The notes beneath the pieces were generated by a model. The model saw only the letters and a program-made list of their open reading frames with translations, was not told where the DNA came from and ran no database searches. The translations under genes and the position numbers were made by a program. Source: Oceanospirillaceae bacterium (GTDB lineage Bacteria; Pseudomonadota; Gammaproteobacteria; Pseudomonadales; Balneatricaceae). Taken from it: DNA of 64,000 bases. The stretch covers positions 19,419 to 83,418 of the forward strand of contig JABSRB010000024.1 of NCBI GenBank assembly GCA_013215375.1, in the 5' to 3' direction. Of this stretch, positions 26,147 to 36,348 are shown piece after piece. Within the stretch, counting starts at the first letter, position 1; every line of letters starts with the position of its first letter.

Positions 26147-26313
26147 TAGTTGCCCGCTAAAGCCTGAAATTCCCACCAGAGGAACTTTTCCTCTAAATAC
26201 CACTCTAGTTAGTCACATTTAGTGGCGTATATAGCTGTTACTACATTTTTTTATCTAAAAATTTGATTTATATTGAATTATGTTGTATCTATGCGTTTTA
26301 GTAACCATTAATT

Positions 26314-26898
26314 ATGTCTAAGCTGATGATGAATAAATATTTTATTTTTGCCTTTTTGTTTTTTTATATCAATACCAGTTATGCCATCAATACTTATGTA
26401 TCAGATGATATCTCTATCCATTATCGTACCGGTCCCTCGGTTAAATACCGAGTATTAGGCACCCTCACCTCTGGAGACAATGTCACTATTATCAATAGCA
26501 CCAACAGTCGTTTCTTCTATAAGATAAAAACCACCAGTGGCAAAGTGGGTTGGGTCCCTAAAAAATCGATAAAATCAGGCTTAAGCGCTAAAGCACAAGT
26601 AAAACAATTGCAGCAGACTGTATCTTCTAGCGTTGCCCTGATTAAAAGGCAAGCGGATGAAATCCACCGATTGAAATCGTTATTAAATACACAAAAAGTA
26701 AAAAACGACAATCAGTCCAGTAAACAAACCCAGTTAAACACTGAAATCTCCACATTGAACAGCCAAATTAATCGATTAGATGACAGTAATTTAATTCGCT
26801 GGGTTACTCATGTTGCCATTGTTCTAGTATTCGGTATTTTTCTAATGGCGATCGTCTCAGTGTTTAGAAAACGTAAAGGTTATAACGAAATATATTAG
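26314..26898 (+). CDS. ygiM: YgiM-like SH3b domain membrane protein (TIGR04211)
   Basis: Protein of 194 residues with the YgiM layout: signal peptide (about 6-24, ending SYA), a bacterial SH3 domain (about 28-85: YVSDDISIHYRTGPSVKYRV, then GWVPKKSIKSG), a coiled coil (about 90-155) and a C-terminal transmembrane helix (about 160-183) with a basic end, RKRKGYNEIY. It is probably anchored in the inner membrane with the SH3 domain in the periplasm; function is unknown. ATGs at 26314, 26326 and 26329 compete without a clear ribosome-binding site. Confidence 0.88.
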   Translation: MSKLMMNKYFIFAFLFFYINTSYAINTYVSDDISIHYRTGPSVKYRVLGTLTSGDNVTIINSTNSRFFYKIKTTSGKVGWVPKKSIKSGLSAKAQVKQLQQTVSSSVALIKRQADEIHRLKSLLNTQKVKNDNQSSKQTQLNTEISTLNSQINRLDDSNLIRWVTHVAIVLVFGIFLMAIVSVFRKRKGYNEIY

Positions 26899-27367
26899 CA
26901 AAAATATTTGTTTTTATTGTTAGTCAAGTATTGACACTCTAGATATCCTACCCTTAACCCGCACACTGATCATTTTAGAAACAAATCGCTGAACCCCATA
27001 TAACATGGGGCTCACAGGACTTCTAAATAAACTGTCTACAAAGTTATCCACACTATCTGGGGATAACGACTCGCATAAATAGTAATTTTTTTTCACACAC
27101 TACTGTGACGGTATAAGCAACAAAAATAATGCTGTCTGCGCTAACCAACAATATAAACTCTTGTATGAAATAGTCGATGGTGTAAACCTGCAAAAGCCGC
27201 TAGTATTTATTTAACGCTAAAATTTGCCCCGTTACCTTTTTTTCAATTATGACTGCGCATTTTTAACTAAAATAGGCACTTAAGTTGTACGGCGTACTTG
27301 TTCTTAGTGGCTATTACGTCTACAGTATTATTAGTGTTATTCATTAACAAAAAGAGAGAATCAGACA
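26899..27367. other. intergenic region between ygiM and 43-aa gene
   Basis: About 470 bases. It holds a small hairpin CCCCAT/ATGGGG (26994-27010), an inverted repeat containing a perfect DnaA box (27043-27067, separate entry), and presumably the promoter of the 43-residue gene. No further coding sequence was found. Confidence 0.5.
27043..27067. promoter_or_regulatory. inverted repeat containing a DnaA-box sequence
   Basis: GTTATCC (27043-27049) and GGATAAC (27061-27067) are inverted. The left arm extends to TTATCCACA (27044-27052), the consensus DnaA box. A single box plus a degenerate partner is more consistent with a regulatory or titration site, or with chance, than with an origin. Confidence 0.35.
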
Positions 27368-27499
27368 ATGTTAACAATACTAACCCTGTGTTTAGTCGCT
27401 GTAATTTTGGTATTAGGTCAACATCTGTTTGCAGTAAAACCTAAGATGCAACCTATCAAAATTAAATCAGAACAACCCAATCCTAGGCGTCGCTATTAA
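27368..27499 (+). CDS. small single-pass membrane protein (43 aa)
   Basis: Short reading frame from ATG 27368 to TAA 27499, with AGAGAG about 9 bases upstream and a strong intrinsic terminator 20 bases downstream. The 43-residue product starts MLTILTLCLVAVILVLGQHL, a single transmembrane helix, followed by a basic, proline-containing tail ending PNPRRRY. A dedicated leader and terminator support a real monocistronic gene. Function is unknown. Other small membrane peptides of this shape often regulate larger membrane complexes, which is only an analogy. Confidence 0.6.
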   Translation: MLTILTLCLVAVILVLGQHLFAVKPKMQPIKIKSEQPNPRRRY

Positions 27500-27518
27500 T
27501 TTTAGCTCTCAACCCATT

Positions 27519-27545
27519 AAAAAAGCGCCATAGGGCGCTTTTTTT
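27519..27545 (+). terminator. intrinsic terminator of the 43-aa gene
   Basis: A-rich left arm with stem AAGCGCC (27523-27529) / GGCGCTT (27534-27540), a 4-base loop and a run of seven T. This is a textbook rho-independent terminator; its A-tract allows use from the opposite strand too, downstream of recD. Confidence 0.85.
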
Positions 27546-27562
27546 ATGTTCAGGATGTACGG

Positions 27563-27597
27563 TATAGCCCGTTGGCATGGATGCCAAAGAGGGCATA
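27563..27597. repeat. short palindromic hairpin near recD 3' end
   Basis: TTGGCAT (27572-27578) and ATGCCAA (27581-27587) form a perfect 7-bp inverted repeat with a 2-base centre, extended by GCCC/GGGC at 27566-27569 and 27591-27594. It lies 45 bases beyond the recD stop and may act as a terminator or be a small dispersed palindrome. Confidence 0.5.
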
Positions 27598-27632
27598 TCT
27601 CAATACATAAGGCTGTTGACTTAACTTAACAG

Positions 27633-29480
27633 CTATTCACTGCTAGATACCTGCCATATCCTCTGAGCGAGTCCGCTCGACCTCTGAGTACTTTCAGCCA
27701 CCGCTTTTTGCAATACTTTAACAGAACCTAAAAAACTAAAACGCTGTTTTGCCCGAGTGATTGCAGTGTAAATTAATTCTCTATTAGCCACTTTCGCCGC
27801 CTGCGCCAAGACCAACATGACATGATCAAACTCCGATCCCTGACTTTTATGTACCGTCATGGCAAAGACTGTTTCATGGGCAGGTAATCTTGAGGGCAGT
27901 AGTGCGTGTATCTCGCCGCTGCGCTCAAAATAGACTTTAAGCTGCCCAGTCTCTGGGTCTTTACAAGCGATCCCCACATCACCGTTATACAGCTGCATCT
28001 GATTGTCATTGCGGGTGATCATTACCGGCCTACCTACATACCAGCGGTTATCCGGCTCTTTCAATTGTTGCTTTTCAAAGTACTGCTCAAGCTGTTGGTT
28101 TATTTTTTCGATACCAAATGGTCCTACCCGCATAGCGCAGAGCACTTGAAAGCGATTAAAGCAGGCGAGAAATTCAGTGGCAGTTCGTGCCGTTTTCATC
28201 AGTGCAATATATTCTGTATAGCCGGATAACAATTGCGACAGTAGTTGTGCATCATCGGCACTTGGCTGCAGCCAAGTCAAATCATCAAAGTCTGCAGCAA
28301 TGACCCTATCCACACCCGCTACATCCCCTGCGTTGCATACTCTGGCTAATTCGCCGATCCCACTGTGCTCAGAAAAACGATAGCTTTTTTGTAAAAAAGC
28401 TAAATTGTCAGCAAAGGGGTACTGAGAATATTGACTGTTGCTAAAACCACAACTTTCAGCCAATTGATCACTTTGCGCTTTTGAGTAACAGGCAATTTGT
28501 GGTGCCGCACAAATATCACCTAGTACACTACCCGCCTCTACTGAGGCAAGTTGATCTCGATCCCCAATCAGAATCATCCGTGTTTGACTCGACAATGCAT
28601 CGACAATGCTCGCCATCATTGGCAAATCGATCATTGAAGCTTCATCGATAATCAACAAATCTACCAGTAGCGGATTATCACTGTTGTGGATAAACTTTTT
28701 ACTTTTTGGCCTAGCTCCTAATAATCGGTGTAGCGTTTTTCCCTGTTCCGGGATTAACGCTAATACTTGCTCGGGGATGGTTAATTTCGTTTTGGCCTGT
28801 GCGATAGACTCAGATAGTCTCGCGGCCGCTTTACCGGTTGGCGCAGCTAACTGGATAATCGGCCTGCGACCGATTGCCAATTGATGCTCGATATATATGG
28901 CCAGCAATTTAGTCACTGTGGTGGTTTTACCGGTGCCTGGCCCACCACTAATCACGCTGATCAAACGATTACTAGTCACTGCTGCTGCAATGCGCTGCCA
29001 ATCTGGCTGCTCTGCACTATCAAAGTATTTATCTAATAGGGTCTTTAATACAGGTGCTGCTATTTCCTCTAATTGAGCATTGCCAGCGCCGACTAGTTTA
29101 CGGGCAACTCGACACTCATACTGCCAGTATCGATAGAGGTACAAGCGATTATTATCGATCACTAAAGGCGTTAGCTGGCTGCCATCACCAATGATCTGCA
29201 TATCTATTAGCGTTTGTGGTGCTCGCAGTATCTGCAGGGCACTATGACGCAACTGTACCGGCCAGTGCTCAAGGGTACTCTCGAGCGCTGCTAAATCTAT
29301 GCAGACATGTCCTTGAGACAACTGCTCACTCACTAAAGCACTGAGTAACAGCTGGCAATCACTGCTATTGGGTAATTGACGTTTTAACCACTGACTAAAT
29401 TGTAAGTCCATCGCCTGCAACAATTTCACTTGCAGCGCTTGATCTAATAAAACCTGCAGCGCGCTAGGTTGCTCTTTCAT
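27633..29480 (-). CDS. recD: exodeoxyribonuclease V subunit alpha (RecD helicase)
   Basis: RecD of 615 residues, the 5'-3' helicase of RecBCD. Walker A is GGPGTGKTT (179-187), the helicase core includes LLIIDEASMIDLPMM, and the C-terminal motifs MTVHKSQGSEFDHVMLVL and ELIYTAITRAK are present. The start ATG overlaps the recB stop as ATGA. The gene order recC-recB-recD follows that of pseudomonads rather than the E. coli arrangement with ptrA. Its 3' end lies near two hairpins. Confidence 0.96.
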   Translation of the reverse strand: MKEQPSALQVLLDQALQVKLLQAMDLQFSQWLKRQLPNSSDCQLLLSALVSEQLSQGHVCIDLAALESTLEHWPVQLRHSALQILRAPQTLIDMQIIGDGSQLTPLVIDNNRLYLYRYWQYECRVARKLVGAGNAQLEEIAAPVLKTLLDKYFDSAEQPDWQRIAAAVTSNRLISVISGGPGTGKTTTVTKLLAIYIEHQLAIGRRPIIQLAAPTGKAAARLSESIAQAKTKLTIPEQVLALIPEQGKTLHRLLGARPKSKKFIHNSDNPLLVDLLIIDEASMIDLPMMASIVDALSSQTRMILIGDRDQLASVEAGSVLGDICAAPQIACYSKAQSDQLAESCGFSNSQYSQYPFADNLAFLQKSYRFSEHSGIGELARVCNAGDVAGVDRVIAADFDDLTWLQPSADDAQLLSQLLSGYTEYIALMKTARTATEFLACFNRFQVLCAMRVGPFGIEKINQQLEQYFEKQQLKEPDNRWYVGRPVMITRNDNQMQLYNGDVGIACKDPETGQLKVYFERSGEIHALLPSRLPAHETVFAMTVHKSQGSEFDHVMLVLAQAAKVANRELIYTAITRAKQRFSFLGSVKVLQKAVAESTQRSSGLAQRIWQVSSSE

Positions 29481-32400
29481 GCTTCGCCCTCAAACAGATT
29501 ATCTAATTTATCGATCAGTTCTCTGGATACTTTGGTGAAGAACACGCCGCTATCGCTCCCTATTTCAAGGCCTCTTAAAAACAGATAAAAAACCCCGCCT
29601 ATATGTGTATCATAATCGTAACTAGCTAAGCGGCTGCGCAATAGACGGTGCAGTGCCAAAGTGTAAAGTACGTACTGGAAATCGTAGCGGTGATCAATCA
29701 TTGCCGCTTCCAATGCCTCACCTTGATAGTCACTTGCACTATCTCCCAAATAGTTAGATTTATAATCGATCACATAATAGCGATTATCGACACGTACGGT
29801 TAAATCGATAAAACCTTTTAACATGCCGCTCACTTTATTAAACACCAAGTCACCTGCGCGCTTGGCCAATAGATCATGTTCACGCAGTAACTGATTAACT
29901 TGCACCGCTTGGATTGACTTAAAAGGCATCACAAACTCCATTTCCACCAGCCGGTTGCTATTATCAATCTGCGACAGTGAGAAACTCGCCGCAGCAGGTT
30001 CTGCTGCTAGTTTGACTTGTAAAGATTGATGCACAAAATCCGTTAAACATGGCAGCCAAACCAAATCGTAACCACTTAGTGGTAGTCTCTGCGTTAATAC
30101 TTCCTCTATCTGCTGCGTATCTGCTCTGGTGAAGTCAATCTCCTCGTAAATACTGTGTAAAAAAGTACCGGCCACCGCCCCTTTGGCAAAGGTAAAAATA
30201 CTCATTTCATCACTGCCCGACTCGACATTTTCTACTTCATCGGCTACTTCTAAATCCAGCTTGGCGCTCTCTAGTGCAGGGGCATGCTGCGCATCTTTAG
30301 ACAGGGCCGAATAACTGGTTAGTCGCCAATTGAGATCTAAGCGCCGTTTGAATTTTCTAACGGCTAAAACAGCGCCTGAGTGACTGCTAGTTTCGGCGGC
30401 GGGCTCTGCAAATAAATCCGCTTGCGCGAGATCTATTTGCTCAACATTGACCACGGCTATATCAGTACTTTGCTCAAGTAGCTTACTTAACGCTTCGCTA
30501 ATGGATATCCCCTCAAGCCAGACACTTTCGCCCCCCTCTTTTATCAATGTCAGCAAATAACCTATGGCACTTTTCTGCCAGACACTTTTATTGCGTAATG
30601 TAACGTTCGCCATGCCGATAAAACAGCCTTGCACAGCGCGAGTAATCGCGACATATAACAAACGTAAATCTTCGGCCAACTGCTCCTTGTTGACTTGATC
30701 TTGCTGCTCGCCACCTCTGGTATCTAAAATGGCAACGCCTGCATCATCGTGATACAACTTACTGGTTGAAGTGCGATAGCGGCAGGCAAAAGGTAAATAG
30801 ACGAGGTCGTACTCTAAACCCTTGGATTTATGAATAGTGATCACGGTAATACGTGTTCTATCACTGTCTAAGCGCAGCTGTTGCTCTTGAGATTGACCGG
30901 AGGGTTGTGCCCTTCTATCTTGCAGAAAACGGATCAGCGCCTCATTAGACTCAAGCTCAGCACTGGCTTGTTGCAGTAATTCTGCCAAATGTAAATAATC
31001 GGTTAGACGCCGCTCCCCCTCTGCATGACTCAGCCAGCGCTGGGCAAATTGACGCTGTTGCAATAGCGCTTGCAACATCGCCAATACGCCACTGCGCCAC
31101 CAGATATCACGAAAGCTTAAAAACTCTTCCACCAGCGCCTCCCAAGCCAACTCATCTTGGTTTAGCGCATACAGCTCCAGTGCCGATAACTGAAAAATCT
31201 CAGTCGCCAAAGCGGTTCTCAGCGCGCGCTCATTACTGGGTTCATTGACCGCTTTTAAAATGTACTGCAACTCGCGCGCCACATTGACAGTGTAAATATT
31301 ATCTCTGTTAGACATAAACACAGAGTCTATCTGTAACTGCAGCAGCGCCTTTTGTACTAGCGCCGCCTCCTTCCTATCGCGCACTAATACGGCGATGTTG
31401 GCAGGCGTCACTGGATGCCCACTAATTTCACCATGGCGCAACATACCATCAATTTGCGCGGCGCAAGTAGTGGCAAAATTCTGTAGATATTGATCGCTGT
31501 TAAGAGGCGTGTCTGCCTGCCAAAAAGTAATAGCTGAGACAGTTTGTCCTGCCACCGTTAACCGCGAGTGATTGCTCTTACCAGCGGCCACTTTTTGAAA
31601 GGGAATATCTTCTGCATATATGAAGGCGGCTGGGGATCTGGAAAACAGCTGATTGGTGGCGTTCACCATCGCCGCGGATGAGCGCCAATTGGTGGCTAAT
31701 GTATAGTGGTTTGACTGCTGCCTGCGCGCCTTGATGTAGGTAAATATATCCGCGCCACGAAATGCGTAGATGGACTGTTTGGGATCGCCAATCATTAACA
31801 ACCCCAATTGTTCTGCTTCTGCTTCTTGCTCCACTTTTACATGACTATAAAGCGTGGAAAATATGCTGTATTGCAGTGTATCAGTATCTTGAAACTCATC
31901 GATTAGGGCAAAGGGGTACTGTAAGCGAATCGCTTTAGCCAACATTTCGCCACTGCTGCCAGCCAACGCAGCGGCTAATTTTTGCAGAAGATCATCAAAA
32001 CTGAGTAATTGCTGCTTATCTTTCTCCAACTGCATATTCTGGCGCACCGCGATCAACGCACGACAAAACACTACTGCCTTAGTTTCAATTTGAGCCGCGC
32101 AAAAACCCTCAATCTCTACAAAGATTTGATGCCTGGGGATATCATCTGTTTTGGCTTTGTCTATTAGCTGCTGCTGGCTAAATTTCAATAGCTCTTTAAA
32201 GGGTGCCTTTTCTCCTTGGGAAAAAGCGACTAACTTGGCAAACCAAGTCGGTAAATTTCGCTTAGAATAGCTGCGTTTGTCCACTGAAGAGCTCTGAATA
32301 AGCCCCTGTAAATCATCGCAGGGCTCATCGCTTGCTAAGACCTTTGCCAAAGCCTCGCGCAGCTGTAATTGGCGTATTTCAAATTCATCCCAAGCACTCT

Positions 32401-33058
32401 TAAGATCAAAATCACTGTAATCTGGGGACAGTTGTAATTGAGCAAGCCCTAAGTAACCGCGAATTTGACTAAAGAGCTTTTCAGGCGTGGCATAGACACT
32501 GAGAATTTCATTAGCCAGTGATACTGGTGCTTGATATAACGTGTTGCGCCAAAAATCTAACAGGCCTTGGCGAATAATGTCACTGTCATCACTGATTAGC
32601 TGCGCATTAAAGTTAGTTCCTGATTCAAATGCGTGCTGTTTAAGCATCCGCTGACAAAAGCCATGAATGGTAAATATTGCCGCTTGATCCATTTCAGAGG
32701 CAGCGAATTCAAGATCTAACACCGCCCGCGCATGGTCAGTGTGCAATGCTAATAACTGTTTTATAAAAGGGTCGTCACTGTCACCTAAAATAAAAGCGAC
32801 CCGCGCCTCTTGAATGCGTTTTCTAATCCGCTCTCTAAGCTCAGCGGTAGCGGCTTCAGTAAAAGTGACCACTAGTATCTGACCGACTTCAAGGGCGCTC
32901 TCTCGACCCAGACCCAACAGCAATCTTAAATACAGCGCGGCGAGTGTATAAGTTTTACCGGTACCTGCACTTGCCTCTATTAAAGCTTCCCCTGTGAGCG
33001 GCATGCTGATGGGGTCTAAGATTTGCGCCTCATTTACTTCAGCTTTAACTTGGCTCAT
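29477..33058 (-). CDS. recB: exodeoxyribonuclease V subunit beta (RecB helicase-nuclease)
   Basis: RecB of 1193 residues, a 3'-5' helicase with a C-terminal nuclease. Walker A lies in EASAGTGKTYTLAALYLRLL (from residue 28), the helicase DEFQDTD motif is near residue 385, and ITVITIHKSKGLEYDLVYLP and LLYVAITRAV are further motifs. The nuclease domain shows GFIDLTVRVD and VIDYKSNYLG, carrying the catalytic D-x-K. Start and stop both overlap neighbours as ATGA (33055-33058 and 29477-29480), so translation of the complex is coupled. Confidence 0.97.
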   Translation of the reverse strand: MSQVKAEVNEAQILDPISMPLTGEALIEASAGTGKTYTLAALYLRLLLGLGRESALEVGQILVVTFTEAATAELRERIRKRIQEARVAFILGDSDDPFIKQLLALHTDHARAVLDLEFAASEMDQAAIFTIHGFCQRMLKQHAFESGTNFNAQLISDDSDIIRQGLLDFWRNTLYQAPVSLANEILSVYATPEKLFSQIRGYLGLAQLQLSPDYSDFDLKSAWDEFEIRQLQLREALAKVLASDEPCDDLQGLIQSSSVDKRSYSKRNLPTWFAKLVAFSQGEKAPFKELLKFSQQQLIDKAKTDDIPRHQIFVEIEGFCAAQIETKAVVFCRALIAVRQNMQLEKDKQQLLSFDDLLQKLAAALAGSSGEMLAKAIRLQYPFALIDEFQDTDTLQYSIFSTLYSHVKVEQEAEAEQLGLLMIGDPKQSIYAFRGADIFTYIKARRQQSNHYTLATNWRSSAAMVNATNQLFSRSPAAFIYAEDIPFQKVAAGKSNHSRLTVAGQTVSAITFWQADTPLNSDQYLQNFATTCAAQIDGMLRHGEISGHPVTPANIAVLVRDRKEAALVQKALLQLQIDSVFMSNRDNIYTVNVARELQYILKAVNEPSNERALRTALATEIFQLSALELYALNQDELAWEALVEEFLSFRDIWWRSGVLAMLQALLQQRQFAQRWLSHAEGERRLTDYLHLAELLQQASAELESNEALIRFLQDRRAQPSGQSQEQQLRLDSDRTRITVITIHKSKGLEYDLVYLPFACRYRTSTSKLYHDDAGVAILDTRGGEQQDQVNKEQLAEDLRLLYVAITRAVQGCFIGMANVTLRNKSVWQKSAIGYLLTLIKEGGESVWLEGISISEALSKLLEQSTDIAVVNVEQIDLAQADLFAEPAAETSSHSGAVLAVRKFKRRLDLNWRLTSYSALSKDAQHAPALESAKLDLEVADEVENVESGSDEMSIFTFAKGAVAGTFLHSIYEEIDFTRADTQQIEEVLTQRLPLSGYDLVWLPCLTDFVHQSLQVKLAAEPAAASFSLSQIDNSNRLVEMEFVMPFKSIQAVQVNQLLREHDLLAKRAGDLVFNKVSGMLKGFIDLTVRVDNRYYVIDYKSNYLGDSASDYQGEALEAAMIDHRYDFQYVLYTLALHRLLRSRLASYDYDTHIGGVFYLFLRGLEIGSDSGVFFTKVSRELIDKLDNLFEGEA

Positions 33059-36000
33059 GAGTCATCATCCTCAGTATCAATTACTAAATATTCATTAAGA
33101 GAGGTAAAGATGTGCGGATTAATCGCCTGCAAACCATGCTCTATATCTTGCCAGCGCGGATAGACCCGCTGAATATACGGATCTTCAAAATTATTATAAT
33201 TGCCCTGTAAGCTGTGCAGAGTTTTTGTGACATCATCAGTGTTGAACAACTTCCAACCTAAATCTGGTAACCAGGCTAGAGGACTACGCAGCCCCTTTTT
33301 ATATATTTCAATTAAGGCACTCAAGTATTCGCAGGCCAAAGATTGATCTAGCGGAATAAAATGAAACTGCTCATTGATGGCTCTAAAATAGGTCGGCTTT
33401 TGCACACCATTGGCACATGCCGCCAAATGCTCTATCCAGGTACTAATATAACTGCGACCGCTACTATTGGCAGCAGTGTATTTAACCACGCCCAAATCAT
33501 AGAGCGGCTCAATCCAACCGCGCAACTCAAGATCCGCTATGTCTAAAGAAAACGATAAACGTCTTTTAGTGCCATTGAGGAGAGGTTGTACTTTTTGCGC
33601 TAACTGCGTGGCATCAAAGACATTTTTACTCAAGTTTTTATGCCCAGCGACTCCCAGTGGCAATAACCCAGATGCGCTTAAATATTCGCTAAACTCATCT
33701 ATATCCCTCTCTAACAAAGCGTGGTGCAACAGTTGATCACGGACAATATAATTATCCAAACCGGTTAACGAAAATGGCTCCTCATCTTCAATGAGCTCTT
33801 CATCGCTCTGAAAATTAACTTGCAGTTTATGCTGTAAATAATAGCGAATTGGCTGTTTGAAAAAAGACGTTAGTTGCGTTAACTCTAGTGTTTCTATGCT
33901 TGTCTCTGGCAGCATCGCTGCAAAACCATCTTGCTGCTTATTTTCCAGTTCAGTATCGGCAATCGCCAACCACTGTGCGCCGTAACTAAACAATTCATCA
34001 CTGGGATCAAAATAGCGGCGATGGTATGGCGTTAAAGGGTGTTCAGTGGTTAAATGCTGCATCAGAGCCATGCCTTGGCGCTCTAACGTTTGTATATCTA
34101 CCTTGGCTGGACTCTCACCGCCCGCTAAATAATAACCTTGTTGTAAATACTCAAATAATTCACTGATTAATACCGAAGGCACTTTCAAGCTGTTATCAGC
34201 CATAGAGCGTCCCACATAACTCACGTACAAAATTGAGCGCGCTGAAAGCAGTGCCTCTAAAAACAAATACCGGTCATCGTCACGGCGCGATCGATCCCCT
34301 TTACGTGTGTGCTGCGCCATTAAGTCAAAGCCCATTGCCGGCACTGATCTCGGGTAGTCACCATCATTCATTCCCAACAGACAAACCACCTTAAAGGGAA
34401 TCGCGCGCATTGGCATCAAGGTACAAAAATTAATTTTACCCGATAAAAAACGTTGCCCCGAGCGCTGCTCTGTCAGTGACTGCTGTAGATAATCGATGAT
34501 GATTTTTGCGGGCACCGGTGCTGCATATTCCACTTCCTGTAAGGTGCTCTGCAAATCTTCGAGTGATTTATAAATAATTTCTAACGCGGCTAAGTCCGCA
34601 TCGTCTGGCAGGTATAAATCTTTGAGCAGGCGATGAAAAAAGCTGATCCACTGCTCAATATCACAGCTGGCCTCAAACTGGTTCTGGCACTGGTCTAACA
34701 AGCTAACAAACTGCGCTAACTGACCTAAAACAGCGGCGTCTAACCCCTCTATTTCACCGTATGGCGCTATCCCCTGCCAATTTTGCTCAAGGTCTCCCAT
34801 GGCAAAGCCTGCAAACATTCTATCTAGGCCAAACTGCCAACTGTTTTGATTAAAGCTAGGCAAACTGAGCGCGGCCCTTGATGGCGCATCTAAGCCCCAT
34901 TTAATGCCAGAGTCTAAAATCCAAGTGCGCATTAAATCAAACTTGGCCTCATCTAGCTCAAAGCGGCGCAATAACGCTGGCAGCGACAACAGTTCAAGTA
35001 ACTCTGTGCTGGTATAACGCCCTGTGGACAAACTCAATAACGCTAAAAAGTTACTGATCAACGGAGACTCTTGTTGAGCGTTACGATCTGATATGGAAAA
35101 TGGCAGGTATCTGTCACTCGGAGCCTGACCAAACACCGCTTCAATATACGGGCTGTAAGCGGATACATCGGGCATCATCACAATAATGTCCCTGGGCTCA
35201 ATGTCGGTATTATTCTCTAACATCGCCAGTAGCTGATCTTGCAGGACTTCTACCTCGCGCATGCCGCTGTGACAACTGTGCAAGCTGATTGACTGATCCG
35301 TTGCAACTACCGATGAGCGGCAGTGCTCTGTGGCTTGAAAATCACTTTCATCTTCAAAAGAGCGCCGGTTACGCAGCGATAAAATGTCTGACTGGATAGA
35401 GCGCAGCAAACTGCTTTTATCATCATCATTAAATAGTTCAACTTCGGGCAGATCTAATTGATTGAGCAGATGAATATAGTCACGCCCCAGCTTACCCATT
35501 GACGCCAACAGAGGATTACCTTGCTCATAGAGTTGCAGCTGCGCGATATCAGCACTGTCTGAATCTCTATTGCGGCGCAGTAATTTACCGAGATAGCGCT
35601 TATCTACGATATCGCTCCAGAACTGGCGGCAGGGGTTGGCCACCATCAGATGAATTTCACAGCGCTTGCCCAAATGCACCAGCGCTTGTAAATAATTATC
35701 AGGCAGGGCTGAGATTCCAAATACAAAAATTCGTTGCGGAATTTTGTGTGCTGGTGCCGCACCTATTGCGTCGATAAAAGCATCGAACATGTTAGCTCGG
35801 TGCCAGTGTGGTAGCTCGCGGGCTTTAGTATCTTCGACAATGGCACGCCAGAGTATTGGCTGCCACAGCTGTTCTTCTAGCGCCGGCGCATTTTCTGCAT
35901 TTTCCCACTGTGCAATCCAATCGGGTCGATACACTAGATACTGGTCAAACAAATCGGCAATTTTTGTACACAACTGGTACAGCTTAAGGGGTGTCTCATC

Positions 36001-36348
36001 TGTCATATACAGCGCCAGAGACCTAAAATGCTCATCTTTAAGTTTGCCAGGCAAAATGCTCATCAAAATCCAAGTCATGCTCTCCTTGGAATACGCAGAG
36101 CGCTCAGGCACATCAACTAACATCTCTGAGAAGGTACGCCACAAGAAACTGGCGGGAAGTGGAAACTCGATATTGGCAGAAATACCGATGCGTTGGGCCA
36201 ATTCAAGTTTCAGCCACTGGGCCATACCAGGACTCTGAACCAGTATTTGCTCAAGACTAAAGGGGTCGCTAAGGGGATCACGAGATATCATTTCGACCAT
36301 CAGGTCGCGAAGTACATCGAGAGAGTTGGAGTGGTAAACTTTTAACAA
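33055..36348 (-). CDS. recC: exodeoxyribonuclease V subunit gamma (RecC)
   Basis: RecC of 1097 residues, the Chi-recognising subunit. It begins MLKVYHSNSLDVLRDLM; ILVQSPGMAQWLKLELA and ANIEFPLPASFLWR are family hallmarks, with IVMMPDVSAYSPYIEAVFG and LMPMRAIPFKVVCLLGMNDG further in. The start is TTG 36348 with AAAGGT 6 bases upstream; no ATG fits better, so the complex's first gene uses a weak start codon. It is the promoter-proximal gene of recCBD. A MITE-like element lies about 57 bases upstream of this start. Confidence 0.96.
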   Translation of the reverse strand: MLKVYHSNSLDVLRDLMVEMISRDPLSDPFSLEQILVQSPGMAQWLKLELAQRIGISANIEFPLPASFLWRTFSEMLVDVPERSAYSKESMTWILMSILPGKLKDEHFRSLALYMTDETPLKLYQLCTKIADLFDQYLVYRPDWIAQWENAENAPALEEQLWQPILWRAIVEDTKARELPHWHRANMFDAFIDAIGAAPAHKIPQRIFVFGISALPDNYLQALVHLGKRCEIHLMVANPCRQFWSDIVDKRYLGKLLRRNRDSDSADIAQLQLYEQGNPLLASMGKLGRDYIHLLNQLDLPEVELFNDDDKSSLLRSIQSDILSLRNRRSFEDESDFQATEHCRSSVVATDQSISLHSCHSGMREVEVLQDQLLAMLENNTDIEPRDIIVMMPDVSAYSPYIEAVFGQAPSDRYLPFSISDRNAQQESPLISNFLALLSLSTGRYTSTELLELLSLPALLRRFELDEAKFDLMRTWILDSGIKWGLDAPSRAALSLPSFNQNSWQFGLDRMFAGFAMGDLEQNWQGIAPYGEIEGLDAAVLGQLAQFVSLLDQCQNQFEASCDIEQWISFFHRLLKDLYLPDDADLAALEIIYKSLEDLQSTLQEVEYAAPVPAKIIIDYLQQSLTEQRSGQRFLSGKINFCTLMPMRAIPFKVVCLLGMNDGDYPRSVPAMGFDLMAQHTRKGDRSRRDDDRYLFLEALLSARSILYVSYVGRSMADNSLKVPSVLISELFEYLQQGYYLAGGESPAKVDIQTLERQGMALMQHLTTEHPLTPYHRRYFDPSDELFSYGAQWLAIADTELENKQQDGFAAMLPETSIETLELTQLTSFFKQPIRYYLQHKLQVNFQSDEELIEDEEPFSLTGLDNYIVRDQLLHHALLERDIDEFSEYLSASGLLPLGVAGHKNLSKNVFDATQLAQKVQPLLNGTKRRLSFSLDIADLELRGWIEPLYDLGVVKYTAANSSGRSYISTWIEHLAACANGVQKPTYFRAINEQFHFIPLDQSLACEYLSALIEIYKKGLRSPLAWLPDLGWKLFNTDDVTKTLHSLQGNYNNFEDPYIQRVYPRWQDIEHGLQAINPHIFTSLNEYLVIDTEDDDS

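Noticed and set aside
27043..27067. Replication origin
   Set aside because: Only one good DnaA box, no AT-rich unwinding repeats next to it, and no dnaA, dnaN, rpmH or gidA neighbourhood.
35744..36238. 164-residue plus-strand open frame within recC
   Set aside because: It lies wholly opposite recC, is rich in Ser and Cys, and has no ribosome-binding site or recognisable motif.
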